From Spartobacteria bacterium (GTDB taxonomy: Bacteria; Verrucomicrobiota; Verrucomicrobiia; Chthoniobacterales; Chthoniobacteraceae): 6,988 bases of DNA. The notes below the pieces were generated by a model. The model did not search any database, had not been told where the DNA came from, and saw only the letters and a list, made by a program, of their open reading frames with translations. The position numbers were made by a program, and so were the translations under genes. Shown here in pieces: positions 1 to 5,637 of the stretch (the stretch's first letter is position 1; each line of letters begins with the position of its first letter). The DNA is taken from the NCBI GenBank assembly GCA_025355595.1, contig JANXZI010000476.1:1-6988 (forward strand). The letters are read 5' to 3'.

Positions 1-508
1 GTGCGGCGGTGAGATTCAGGAAGAGGATCGGGTAGAGGTGGAGCGCGTTCAGGATCACGCAGCCCCAGAATTGCCCGCGACCCAGCCAGTCAATCGTGGT
101 GCCGGGATCGAGCAGGCCGAGGTGCGTGAGCAGCGAGTTCAGCGCGCCGTATTGGCCGAGCATCTGCCGCACGCCGATGGCGCCGACGAACGGCGGCAGG
201 ATCATCGGCACGAGCAGCAGCGCGGTGAGAATTTTTTTGCCGCGAAAATCGAAGCGGTCGCTGAGAAATGCGAGAGGCAGCGCGATGCAGAGCGTGAGCG
301 CGGTCGAGGCGAGCGCGAGGAGGAAGGAATTCCGCAGGCCCTCGACGTAGATGCGGTTTGCGAAGACTTCGCGGATGGCGAGCAGGGAGAAATTCCCACT
401 CGGATCGATGAACGCCTGCTGCACGGTAGTGAGGATCGGCCACACGAAAAAGACACCGAGCAGCAGCGCGGTGACAGCCCAGACCGTCCATGCGAGCAGT
501 TTTGACAT
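1..508 (-). CDS. ABC transporter permease, FbpB/ThiP-like (partial, C-terminus cut by left edge)
   Basis: Reading the minus strand from an ATG at 508 gives 169 codons with no stop before the window edge, so only the N-terminal part is present. A hydrophobic segment at residues 5-23 is followed by a periplasmic-looking stretch. Further membrane segments lie at about 61-82, 94-115 and 148-166. Residues 58-62 (LRNSF), 101-111 (PMILPPFVGAI), 118-124 (GQYGALN) and 154-164 (NALHLYPILFL) resemble ferric-iron, thiamine and aminoethylphosphonate permeases of the BPD_transp_1 fold. In that family the protein is often a fused two-domain permease of about 500 or more residues. It would form the inner-membrane channel beside an ATPase and a periplasmic binding protein, which would lie left of the window. 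The EAA loop that contacts the ATPase is not reached. An in-frame TTG at 518-520 has an AAGG six bases upstream and is an alternative start. The substrate cannot be told from this fragment. Confidence 0.8.
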   Translation of the reverse strand, partial: MSKLLAWTVWAVTALLLGVFFVWPILTTVQQAFIDPSGNFSLLAIREVFANRIYVEGLRNSFLLALASTALTLCIALPLAFLSDRFDFRGKKILTALLLVPMILPPFVGAIGVRQMLGQYGALNSLLTHLGLLDPGTTIDWLGRGQFWGCVILNALHLYPILFLNLTAA

Positions 509-574
509 CGGGATGCGCAATACCGGCCTTTTTCCGCGCGGCCAACTCCCGAATGTAGAAAGGGAGGGGCGCGA

Positions 575-594
575 AATGCTGGAAATTTAGCATT
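575..594. promoter_or_regulatory. Dyad in divergent intergenic region, possible operator
   Basis: AATGCT at 575-580 is the exact reverse complement of AGCATT at 589-594, with an 8-base spacer containing AAATTT. It lies between the divergently transcribed permease (starts at 508) and lipoprotein (starts at 633), where regulator sites are common. A six-base arm could arise by chance and I see no convincing -35/-10 pair on either strand, so the operator role is a guess. Nothing else stands out in the 509-632 gap. Confidence 0.2.
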
Positions 595-632
595 GCCATC
601 CCCGCCGTGATCCACTACAAGAGCCGCGATTT

Positions 633-1022
633 ATGAACCGATCCATCCTTTCGATCCTCTCCCTTGCAGTCGCAGTCGGTGTCGGCGCGTGCAACAAAAA
701 CCCCAACCCCCGGAGGCCCGTCCAAGGACCGAAGCCCCTAGAGGAAAAGAAGCTCCCGCGCGACATTGACGACGGCAATACCGAGCCCGTGGAGAGGAAG
801 CCGAGGAACGAGGTGGTGGATCCCACGCCCGCGGAAAAGAAGCGGATTCCCGATGCGCCCGTGAAAAACAACCCCGACTACGCCATCAAGGCGGAAGGCA
901 AGCCCGGCTACGTGAAGAGCCCGTATGACTCGCAGGGCCGCCTCATTGACGTGCGCGGCCTGCCGCCTGGCACCGAGGCGGAGTGCCCTTACACGCACCG
1001 CACATTCCTCGTCCCCCCGTAG
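633..1022 (+). CDS. Small proline-rich lipoprotein with conserved-looking C-terminal tail
   Basis: The 129-residue product begins MNRS, followed by a hydrophobic stretch and a lipobox VGAC at residues 17-20. This predicts cleavage before Cys20 and lipid anchoring in the cell envelope. Position +2 is Asn, not the inner-membrane retention Asp of the enterobacterial rule, which would favour the outer membrane. Residues 21-84 are charged and proline-rich with no predictable fold. The last 45 residues look more ordered and contain GKPGYVKSPY (89-98), DVRGLPPGTE (106-115), CPYT (118-121) and a terminal FLVPP. I recall similar tails on small hypothetical proteins of Verrucomicrobiota; the function is unknown to me. 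There is no good ribosome-binding site. The gene is monocistronic, ended by the terminator at 1050-1090, and divergent from the permease. Lipoprotein identity is likely; the role is not inferable. Confidence 0.8.
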   Translation: MNRSILSILSLAVAVGVGACNKNPNPRRPVQGPKPLEEKKLPRDIDDGNTEPVERKPRNEVVDPTPAEKKRIPDAPVKNNPDYAIKAEGKPGYVKSPYDSQGRLIDVRGLPPGTEAECPYTHRTFLVPP

Positions 1023-1049
1023 GCCGCGATTTCGCATTTGAATTTCGTC

Positions 1050-1090
1050 CCCGGCTTGTCGGTTTCGCACCGCAAGCCGGGTTTTTTTTT
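1050..1090 (+). terminator. Strong Rho-independent terminator after the lipoprotein gene
   Basis: A 9-base arm at 1050-1058 pairs perfectly with 1073-1081. Inside it CGGT (1060-1063) pairs with ACCG (1069-1072), with T1059 bulged and a TTCGC loop. The hairpin runs straight into nine T residues (1082-1090). It lies 27 bases past the lipoprotein stop and insulates that gene from tyrA. Confidence 0.95.
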
Positions 1091-1162
1091 AGTTGAGAGA
1101 TGATGGTTGAGAGTTGAGCGGCGCTCTTCCTCCTCTCAACACTTAACTTTCATCTCTCAACT
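1091..1162. repeat. Inverted repeat made of heptamers (GTTGAGA family)
   Basis: The left arm (1092-1119) is four contiguous 7-base units; the first and third are GTTGAGA and the others are one to three changes away. The right arm (1134-1161), read on the minus strand, is again four units, the first and last exactly GTTGAGA. The outer 13 bases of the arms (1091-1103 and 1150-1162) are perfectly complementary and the inner part pairs imperfectly across a 14-base loop. The element begins directly after the terminator T-run and ends six bases before the tyrA ATG. A tyrA transcript starting upstream of it would carry this hairpin next to its start codon. It resembles the short tandemly repeated heptamers known between genes in cyanobacteria and other environmental bacteria. 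Confidence 0.75.
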
Positions 1163-1168
1163 TCCCCA

Positions 1169-2020
1169 ATGAACCGCATCGCAATCCTCGGCCCCGGCCT
1201 CATCGGCGGCTCCATCGCGCTCGCACTGCGGAGCGCGGGCGGCGCGCACGTCACGCTCTGGGCACGGCGTGCGGAGGCGGTCTCGGAAATCATCGCCGCG
1301 GGATGCGCGGATTCCGCGACGGGCGATCTCGCCGCTGCTGTGAATGGCGCGGATTTTGCGGTGCTCTGCGTGCCAGTCGGCGCGATGGCGGCGGTCGCGG
1401 AAAAAATTGCGCCGGTGATTCCGCGCGGGTGTGTCGTCACCGATGTCGGCAGTGTGAAGGCCTCCGTGCTCGCGGAACTGCGGCCGATCTTTTCCGGGCG
1501 TGCAAATTTCGTCGGCAGCCATCCGATGGCTGGCAGCGAGCACACCGGCTTCTCTGCCGCGCGCGCAAATCTCTTCGACGGCGCGACGTGCATCGTCACG
1601 CCCGAGTCGGACACGGATCCCGCGGCGCTCGCCGCGGTGTGCGAATTTTGGAAAGGCATCGGCAGCCGCGTCGTCGAACTTCCCGCGGCGGAGCATGACG
1701 AGTGCGTGGCTCTCGTGAGCCACCTGCCGCACCTGCTCGCCGCGACGCTCGTGAACACGGTGGCGGAGAAAAACGCGCACGCCTTCCGCGTCGTCGGCCC
1801 CGGCTTCCGCGACACCACGCGCGTCGCCGCCGGCCCGCCGGATCTGTGGCGCGAAATCCTCCACGAAAATTCCGCCGCCGTGCTTCCGGCGATTGATGCT
1901 TTGATTGCCAAGCTCGCTGAATTTCGCCAAACCCTCGCGCTCCCCGGCGACGGGCACGAGACCCACGGGCTCCTCGCCGCCGCGCGCGCCGCACGCGAAC
2001 GCATCACTTTCCCAAAATAG
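1169..2020 (+). CDS. tyrA: Prephenate/arogenate dehydrogenase (TyrA)
   Basis: The 283-residue product is an NAD(P)-dependent oxidative decarboxylase of tyrosine synthesis, converting prephenate to 4-hydroxyphenylpyruvate or arogenate to tyrosine in the cytoplasm. The N-terminal Rossmann fold starts with GPGLIGGS (8-15). Then come TDVGS (91-95) and the family signature GSHPMAGSEHTG (116-127), whose His118 is probably catalytic. SHLPH (184-188) and GFRDTTRVA (212-220) mark the helical dimerisation domain that binds the substrate carboxylates. The length fits a monofunctional enzyme, with no chorismate mutase fusion and no C-terminal ACT domain, so feedback control by an ACT domain is not expected. 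Cofactor and substrate preference are not decided by what I can read. It is the first gene of the operon, three bases before aroA. The start follows a heptamer hairpin and has no Shine-Dalgarno sequence. Confidence 0.95.
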   Translation: MNRIAILGPGLIGGSIALALRSAGGAHVTLWARRAEAVSEIIAAGCADSATGDLAAAVNGADFAVLCVPVGAMAAVAEKIAPVIPRGCVVTDVGSVKASVLAELRPIFSGRANFVGSHPMAGSEHTGFSAARANLFDGATCIVTPESDTDPAALAAVCEFWKGIGSRVVELPAAEHDECVALVSHLPHLLAATLVNTVAEKNAHAFRVVGPGFRDTTRVAAGPPDLWREILHENSAAVLPAIDALIAKLAEFRQTLALPGDGHETHGLLAAARAARERITFPK

Positions 2021-2023
2021 AAA

Positions 2024-3352
2024 ATGCCAGACTGGAAAATCGAAAAGAGCCCGGCCATCCACGCCGAGATGACCGTGCCCGGCGACAAGAGCATCTCGCA
2101 CCGCGCCATCATGCTCGCCGCGCTGGCCAATGGCCGCGCGGAAATCACCGGCTTCCTGCCCGGTGATGACTGCCTTTCGACGATGAAAGCATTCCAGCAA
2201 CTGGGCATCGCCATCGAGCGCACGGACGACACGACGGTCATCATCGAAGGCAAGCGCGGGCATCTCACCGCGCCGAGCGGTGACATTGACTGCGGAAACT
2301 CCGGCACGACGATGCGCCTCATGTGCGGCATCCTCGCCGGGCAGCCGTTCCGTTCGCGCCTGACCGGCGATGCCTCGCTGAGCAAGCGCCCGATGAGGCG
2401 CGTGATCGATCCGCTCACGCAGATGGGCGCGAAAATCACCGCCGAGGGCGAGAAAGGCAGCGCGCCGCTCGTCATCGAGGGCGGCCCGCTGAAGGCGATC
2501 GAATACACCTCGCCTGTCGCCAGCGCACAGGTGAAAAGCGCCGTGCTGCTCGCCGGACTTTTTGCCAAGGGCACGACGACCGTGACCGAGCCCGTGCTCT
2601 CGCGCGACCACACCGAGCGGATGCTCGCGTGGCACCTCCTGCGCCCGCGGCGCCACGGCCTGAGCGTCTCCGTCTCCGGCGGCCAGACGCTCGAGTCGCG
2701 CGACTTCGCCGTGCCCGGCGACATTTCCAGCGCGGCCTTCTGGCTCGTCGCTGCAGGCGCGCAGCCCGGCTCGCATCTGCTGATCAAAAATGTCGGCCTG
2801 AATCCCGCGCGCACCGGCGTGCTCGCCGTGCTCATTCGCATGGGCGCGCACGTGAGCGAGATCGTCCAGAACGCCCAATGCGAGCCGAGCGGCACCGTGG
2901 AGGTGCGCGGCACGAAGCTGCGCGCGACCACCATCGCCGGCGCGGAAATTCCGAACGTGATTGACGAACTCCCGATCCTCGCCGTCGCCGCCGCGCTCGC
3001 GGAAGGTCGGACGATCATCCGGGACGCGCACGAGCTGCGCGTGAAGGAGACCGACCGCATCGCCGCAGTCGCGCGGAACCTCCGCGCATTCGGCGTGCAG
3101 GTGGACGAAAAGGACGACGGCATGGAGATCGAGGGCGGCGCGACGCTGCACGGCGCATCGGTCGAGAGCTTCGGCGACCACCGCATCGCGATGGCCTTTG
3201 CGATTCTCGCGACCTTTGCCGAAGGCCCCTCGCTCATCCGCGACACGGACTGCGTGGCCACGAGCTATCCCGGGTTTTACGACACGCTGCGCAGGCTCGC
3301 GAAGCCGACGCCCACGGGAATCCCCGTCATTTCATCCCTCCGCCCTGGATAA
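2024..3352 (+). CDS. aroA: 3-phosphoshikimate 1-carboxyvinyltransferase (EPSP synthase)
   Basis: This enzyme joins phosphoenolpyruvate to shikimate-3-phosphate, the sixth step of the shikimate pathway. The 442-residue length is normal. Signature motifs are in order: PGDKSISHR (19-27, Lys22), GNSGTTMR (91-98), GDASLSKRPM (115-124), SAQVKSA (167-173), SRDHTERM (193-200), PGDISSAAF (231-239), IDELPILA (313-320, likely catalytic base Asp314), ELRVKETDR (337-345, Glu342) and GDHRIAMA (384-391). The glycine in the NSGT motif, at the place equivalent to Gly96 of the E. coli enzyme, is kept. One oddity lies just after SRDHTERM: residues 201-213 read LAWHLLRPRRHGL, where relatives usually have a Phe-Gly pair and about one more residue. 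The frame is intact on both sides. The ATG follows the tyrA stop by three bases without a ribosome-binding site, suggesting coupled translation; cmk follows by two bases. Confidence 0.97.
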   Translation: MPDWKIEKSPAIHAEMTVPGDKSISHRAIMLAALANGRAEITGFLPGDDCLSTMKAFQQLGIAIERTDDTTVIIEGKRGHLTAPSGDIDCGNSGTTMRLMCGILAGQPFRSRLTGDASLSKRPMRRVIDPLTQMGAKITAEGEKGSAPLVIEGGPLKAIEYTSPVASAQVKSAVLLAGLFAKGTTTVTEPVLSRDHTERMLAWHLLRPRRHGLSVSVSGGQTLESRDFAVPGDISSAAFWLVAAGAQPGSHLLIKNVGLNPARTGVLAVLIRMGAHVSEIVQNAQCEPSGTVEVRGTKLRATTIAGAEIPNVIDELPILAVAAALAEGRTIIRDAHELRVKETDRIAAVARNLRAFGVQVDEKDDGMEIEGGATLHGASVESFGDHRIAMAFAILATFAEGPSLIRDTDCVATSYPGFYDTLRRLAKPTPTGIPVISSLRPG

Positions 3353-3354
3353 GA

Positions 3355-4017
3355 ATGGCCGCGCACATTGTCATCGCCATTGATGGTCCTGCCGCGAGCG
3401 GCAAGAGCAGCGTCGCCCGCGCCCTCGCGCGCCGCCTGCGCTACCGCTACGTGAATACTGGCGCGATGTACCGCGCAGTCACCTGGCTCGCCGTCTCGCG
3501 CCATGTGGATCCGAAAAATGCCGATGCCGTCCACCTGCTGCTCGATGCCACGCGCATCGAGTGCGGCTTCGACGCCGCCGGCGAAAGCACCATCCTCCTC
3601 GACGGCATGGATCCCACGGCCCACCTCAGCGACGGGGCGGTGAACGCCAGCGTCTCCAGCATCGCGAGCATCCCCGACGTGCGCCGCACACTCGTCGCGA
3701 TCCAGCGCGCGTCCTGCACGGAATCCGACGTAGTGATGGAAGGCCGCGACATCGGGAGCGCCGTCTTCCCCGAGACGCCGTACAAATTTTACATTGATGC
3801 CACCCTCGAAGTCCGCGCCGCGCGACGGCAGAAGCAGGGCGTCGCCGACAAGATCGAAGCCCGCGACAAGCAGGACTCCACACGTCCGATGAGCCCGCTC
3901 ATCATCGCCGAGGACGCGCACGTCGTGGACTCCTCGCACCTCACGATTGACGGCGTGGTCGGCGAAATCATCGGCCGCCTGAAGCTCAAAAATCTCGCCT
4001 TGCCGGAAGGCATCTGA
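3355..4017 (+). CDS. cmk: Cytidylate kinase (CMP/dCMP kinase)
   Basis: Cmk phosphorylates CMP and dCMP with ATP, supplying CDP/dCDP for nucleic acid and CTP-dependent lipid synthesis in the cytoplasm. The 220-residue length matches the bacterial family. Visible motifs are the P-loop GPAASGKSS (11-19), NTGAMYRA (34-41), a VSSIAS segment (100-105) in the CMP-binding region, MEGRDIGS (128-135) and the lid motif RDKQDSTRPMSPL (170-182). The last is typical of Cmk rather than of adenylate or shikimate kinase. The ATG lies two bases after the aroA stop, and a weak GGA five bases before it is the nearest thing to a ribosome-binding site in this operon. aroA-cmk linkage is widespread, for example serC-aroA-cmk-rpsA in enterobacteria. 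Here plsC, not rpsA, follows. Confidence 0.97.
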   Translation: MAAHIVIAIDGPAASGKSSVARALARRLRYRYVNTGAMYRAVTWLAVSRHVDPKNADAVHLLLDATRIECGFDAAGESTILLDGMDPTAHLSDGAVNASVSSIASIPDVRRTLVAIQRASCTESDVVMEGRDIGSAVFPETPYKFYIDATLEVRAARRQKQGVADKIEARDKQDSTRPMSPLIIAEDAHVVDSSHLTIDGVVGEIIGRLKLKNLALPEGI

Positions 4018-4031
4018 CCGCGCTCGCACGC

Positions 4032-4655
4032 ATGGGCTTCACCTACGCCGCCTGCTATCAGCTCTCGAAATTCGTCGCGCAGTCGCTCTTTGACCTCCGC
4101 GTGTACGGCCAGGACAACATCATCGAGCAAGGCCCCGCGCTCCTCGCGATGAACCACCAGAGCTTCCTCGATCCGCCGTTCGCCGGCATCAGTTGCCGGC
4201 GCGAAGTCTCCTACCTCGCGCGCAAAACACTTTTCAACATCCCCGTCATCGGCGGAATCATCCGCCGCCTGAATGTCATCGGCGTGGACCGCGACGGCTC
4301 GGACGTCGCCGCGCTCAAGGCCGTCATCCGCGTGCTACGCGGGGGCGGCTGCACCGTCGTCTTCCCCGAAGGCACGCGCACGCGCGACGGCAACCTCCAG
4401 CCCGCACGCGCCGGCGCAGGCTTCATCATCGCAAAGACGCTCGCGCCCGTCGTGCCCATGCGCATCTTCGGCGCATACGAGGCCTTCCCGCGCGACTCGA
4501 AACTCCCGCGCCCGACTCCCGTGACCGTCGTCGTCGGCGAGCCCATGCGCTTCACGGCCGCTGATGTTGCCGGCGATCCGCGTGTCGTCTTCCAGCGCCT
4601 CAGCGAGCAGGTCATGGAAAAAATCGCCGCGCTGAAAAATCCGCGCGAAGCGTGA
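4032..4655 (+). CDS. plsC: 1-acyl-sn-glycerol-3-phosphate acyltransferase (PlsC family)
   Basis: The 207-residue product carries the acyltransferase signatures NHQSFLD (41-47; His42 and Asp47 form the HX4D catalytic pair) and FPEGTR (111-116), which binds the glycerol phosphate. ARAGAGFI (125-132) and VVPMRI (140-145) fill the other two conserved blocks. It would acylate lysophosphatidic acid at the sn-2 position to give phosphatidic acid at the inner face of the cytoplasmic membrane. There is no strong N-terminal transmembrane helix; the first 20 residues are only moderately hydrophobic, so peripheral attachment is likely. It starts 14 bases after cmk with no Shine-Dalgarno sequence and ends the tight operon. 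cmk-plsC adjacency is known in several phyla. Acyl-donor choice and strict substrate identity (it could act on another lysolipid) cannot be read from the sequence. Confidence 0.92.
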   Translation: MGFTYAACYQLSKFVAQSLFDLRVYGQDNIIEQGPALLAMNHQSFLDPPFAGISCRREVSYLARKTLFNIPVIGGIIRRLNVIGVDRDGSDVAALKAVIRVLRGGGCTVVFPEGTRTRDGNLQPARAGAGFIIAKTLAPVVPMRIFGAYEAFPRDSKLPRPTPVTVVVGEPMRFTAADVAGDPRVVFQRLSEQVMEKIAALKNPREA

Positions 4656-4658
4656 GAC

Positions 4659-4686
4659 CCATCAGCAATCACCCATCACCAGTCAC
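4659..4686. repeat. Four tandem heptamers (CCATCAC family)
   Basis: Four contiguous 7-base units fill most of the 44-base gap between plsC and the hydrolase gene. The first is CCATCAG and the third CCATCAC; the second and fourth differ from the third by one and two bases. Unlike the other two repeats in the window, no complementary second arm is visible nearby. The array begins four bases after the plsC stop codon and ends 13 bases before the hydrolase ATG. No terminator is seen, so read-through from the operon into the hydrolase gene is possible. Confidence 0.65.
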
Positions 4687-4699
4687 AGCGATTCCTCCC

Positions 4700-5485
4700 A
4701 TGCGCCACCTCGTGCTCCTCCTCGTCCTTTCCCTCGTCGCTTACGCCGCAGACCCGCCGCCGACCACGAAATGGAACGGTTTCGTGAGACACGACTTTTC
4801 CCTCGACGGTCGCCCCGGCCTCGTTGTGAAGCCCGCGAACGCCGCTCCCGGAATGCCGTGGATCTGGCGCACGGAATTTTTTGGCCACGAGCCGCAGGGC
4901 GACATCGCGCTGCTGAACGCCGGCTGGCACGTCGCATTTTTCAAGGTGAGCGACAGGTACGGCGATCCGAAATCAATCGCGCTGATGGACGAATTCCACG
5001 GGCGTGCCGTCAGCTCATTTGGCCTGTCAAGGCGCGCCGTGCTCGAGGGCTTCAGCCGCGGCGGGCTCTACGCCGTGAATTTCGCCGCCGCGCATCCCGA
5101 CAAGACCGCCGCACTTTATCTCGACGCCCCCGTGCTCGACATCCGCTCGTGGCCCGGCGGCAAAGGCAAGGGCAAGGGCGATGCGCGCTGCTGGAGACAG
5201 GCGCTCGAAATCTACGCGCTCAGCGAGGACACCGCGAAGGACTTCAAGGGCAACCCGCTCGATAAGGCCGAGGCGCTCGCGAAGGCGCGCATCCCGATCA
5301 TCGCAGTCGTCGGCGATGCGGACGACGTCGTGCCCTACGACGAAAACACGCAGCCCTTCGCCGAAAAATACCAAGCCGCCGGCGGGACCATCGAGGTCAT
5401 CGTGAAGCCCGGCGTGAGCCATCACCCGCACTCGCTCAAAGACCCGAAGCCCATCGTGGACTTCCTGCTGAAGCACGTGAAGTAG
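4700..5485 (+). CDS. Secreted alpha/beta hydrolase (esterase/peptidase-like)
   Basis: From the ATG at 4700 the product has 261 residues and starts with a clear Sec signal peptide: MRH, a leucine/valine-rich core at 4-13, and a likely cleavage after Ala-Tyr-Ala near residue 16. The mature part shows an alpha/beta-hydrolase fold. GFSRGG (117-122) is the nucleophile elbow with Ser119. GDADDVVP (205-212) probably supplies the acidic residue Asp208, and a His cluster HHPH (241-244) the catalytic His. WIWRTEFFGHEPQ (54-66) and the strand NAGWHVAFFKVSD (73-85) recall esterase-like hydrolases common in Planctomycetes and Verrucomicrobiota. The substrate is unknown; an ester, possibly from polysaccharide decoration, is a guess. 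A short Gly-Lys run lies at 153-160. An in-frame GTG at 4652 overlaps plsC, but its extension would place the tandem heptamers in the protein and 16 residues ahead of the signal peptide, so I reject it. Confidence 0.85.
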   Translation: MRHLVLLLVLSLVAYAADPPPTTKWNGFVRHDFSLDGRPGLVVKPANAAPGMPWIWRTEFFGHEPQGDIALLNAGWHVAFFKVSDRYGDPKSIALMDEFHGRAVSSFGLSRRAVLEGFSRGGLYAVNFAAAHPDKTAALYLDAPVLDIRSWPGGKGKGKGDARCWRQALEIYALSEDTAKDFKGNPLDKAEALAKARIPIIAVVGDADDVVPYDENTQPFAEKYQAAGGTIEVIVKPGVSHHPHSLKDPKPIVDFLLKHVK

Positions 5486-5504
5486 CGCGGGAACCCTCAG
5501 TCTG

Positions 5505-5592
5505 AAACGCAGCGACGCAGAGACGCGGAGAAGACGGGGCAAATCGCGCAACACATCTTCGTTTTCCTCCGCGTCTCCGCGTCTCTGCGTTT
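5505..5592. repeat. Inverted repeat made of octamers (ACGCAGAG/ACGCGGAG family)
   Basis: The left arm (5507-5530) is three contiguous 8-base units and the right arm (5567-5590), read on the minus strand, is three more. All are ACGCAGAG, ACGCGGAG or one base away. Adding two A-T pairs outside, the arms form a 26-base stem with only two mismatches and a 36-base loop. It lies between the hydrolase stop (5485) and the P450 start (5638). No T-run follows, so it is not a textbook terminator, though the RNA hairpin could still affect termination or stability. A TAATAT resembling a -10 box (5592-5597) overlaps its right edge, without a recognisable -35. Similar 'cgcagagacgc' inverted repeats are common between genes of environmental bacteria, from memory. 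Confidence 0.8.
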
Positions 5593-5637
5593 AATATCTG
5601 ACTTTCTATCCACGCACTGAGACATTTGCGCGCAGCC

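Noticed and set aside
38..505. 155-codon + strand frame and the minus frames at 90-599 and 202-615.
   Set aside because: The third minus-strand frame encodes a convincing membrane permease starting at 508, so these are its shadows.
1150..3261. Two very long open frames on the minus strand (703 and 674 codons, 1150-3261 and 1157-3181) opposite tyrA and aroA.
   Set aside because: They lie fully antisense to two genes with complete family motifs. The products are rich in Arg, Ala, Ser and His without recognisable motifs, as expected for shadow frames in GC-rich DNA where stops are rare.
4652..4699. GTG start of the hydrolase at 4652 overlapping the plsC stop.
   Set aside because: The extension would translate the tandem heptamers and bury the signal peptide behind 16 extra residues; the ATG at 4700 gives a normal signal peptide.
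5157..5180. Gly-Lys run in the hydrolase as a possible phase-variable tract.
   Set aside because: Only a few imperfect 6-base units (ggcaaa/ggcaag) are present; 6-base steps would not shift the frame, so it is simply a short low-complexity loop.
5505..5592. CRISPR-like array from the repeated ACGCAGAG units.
   Set aside because: The units are 8 bases, contiguous and in inverted arms, with no unique spacers of regular length and no cas genes.
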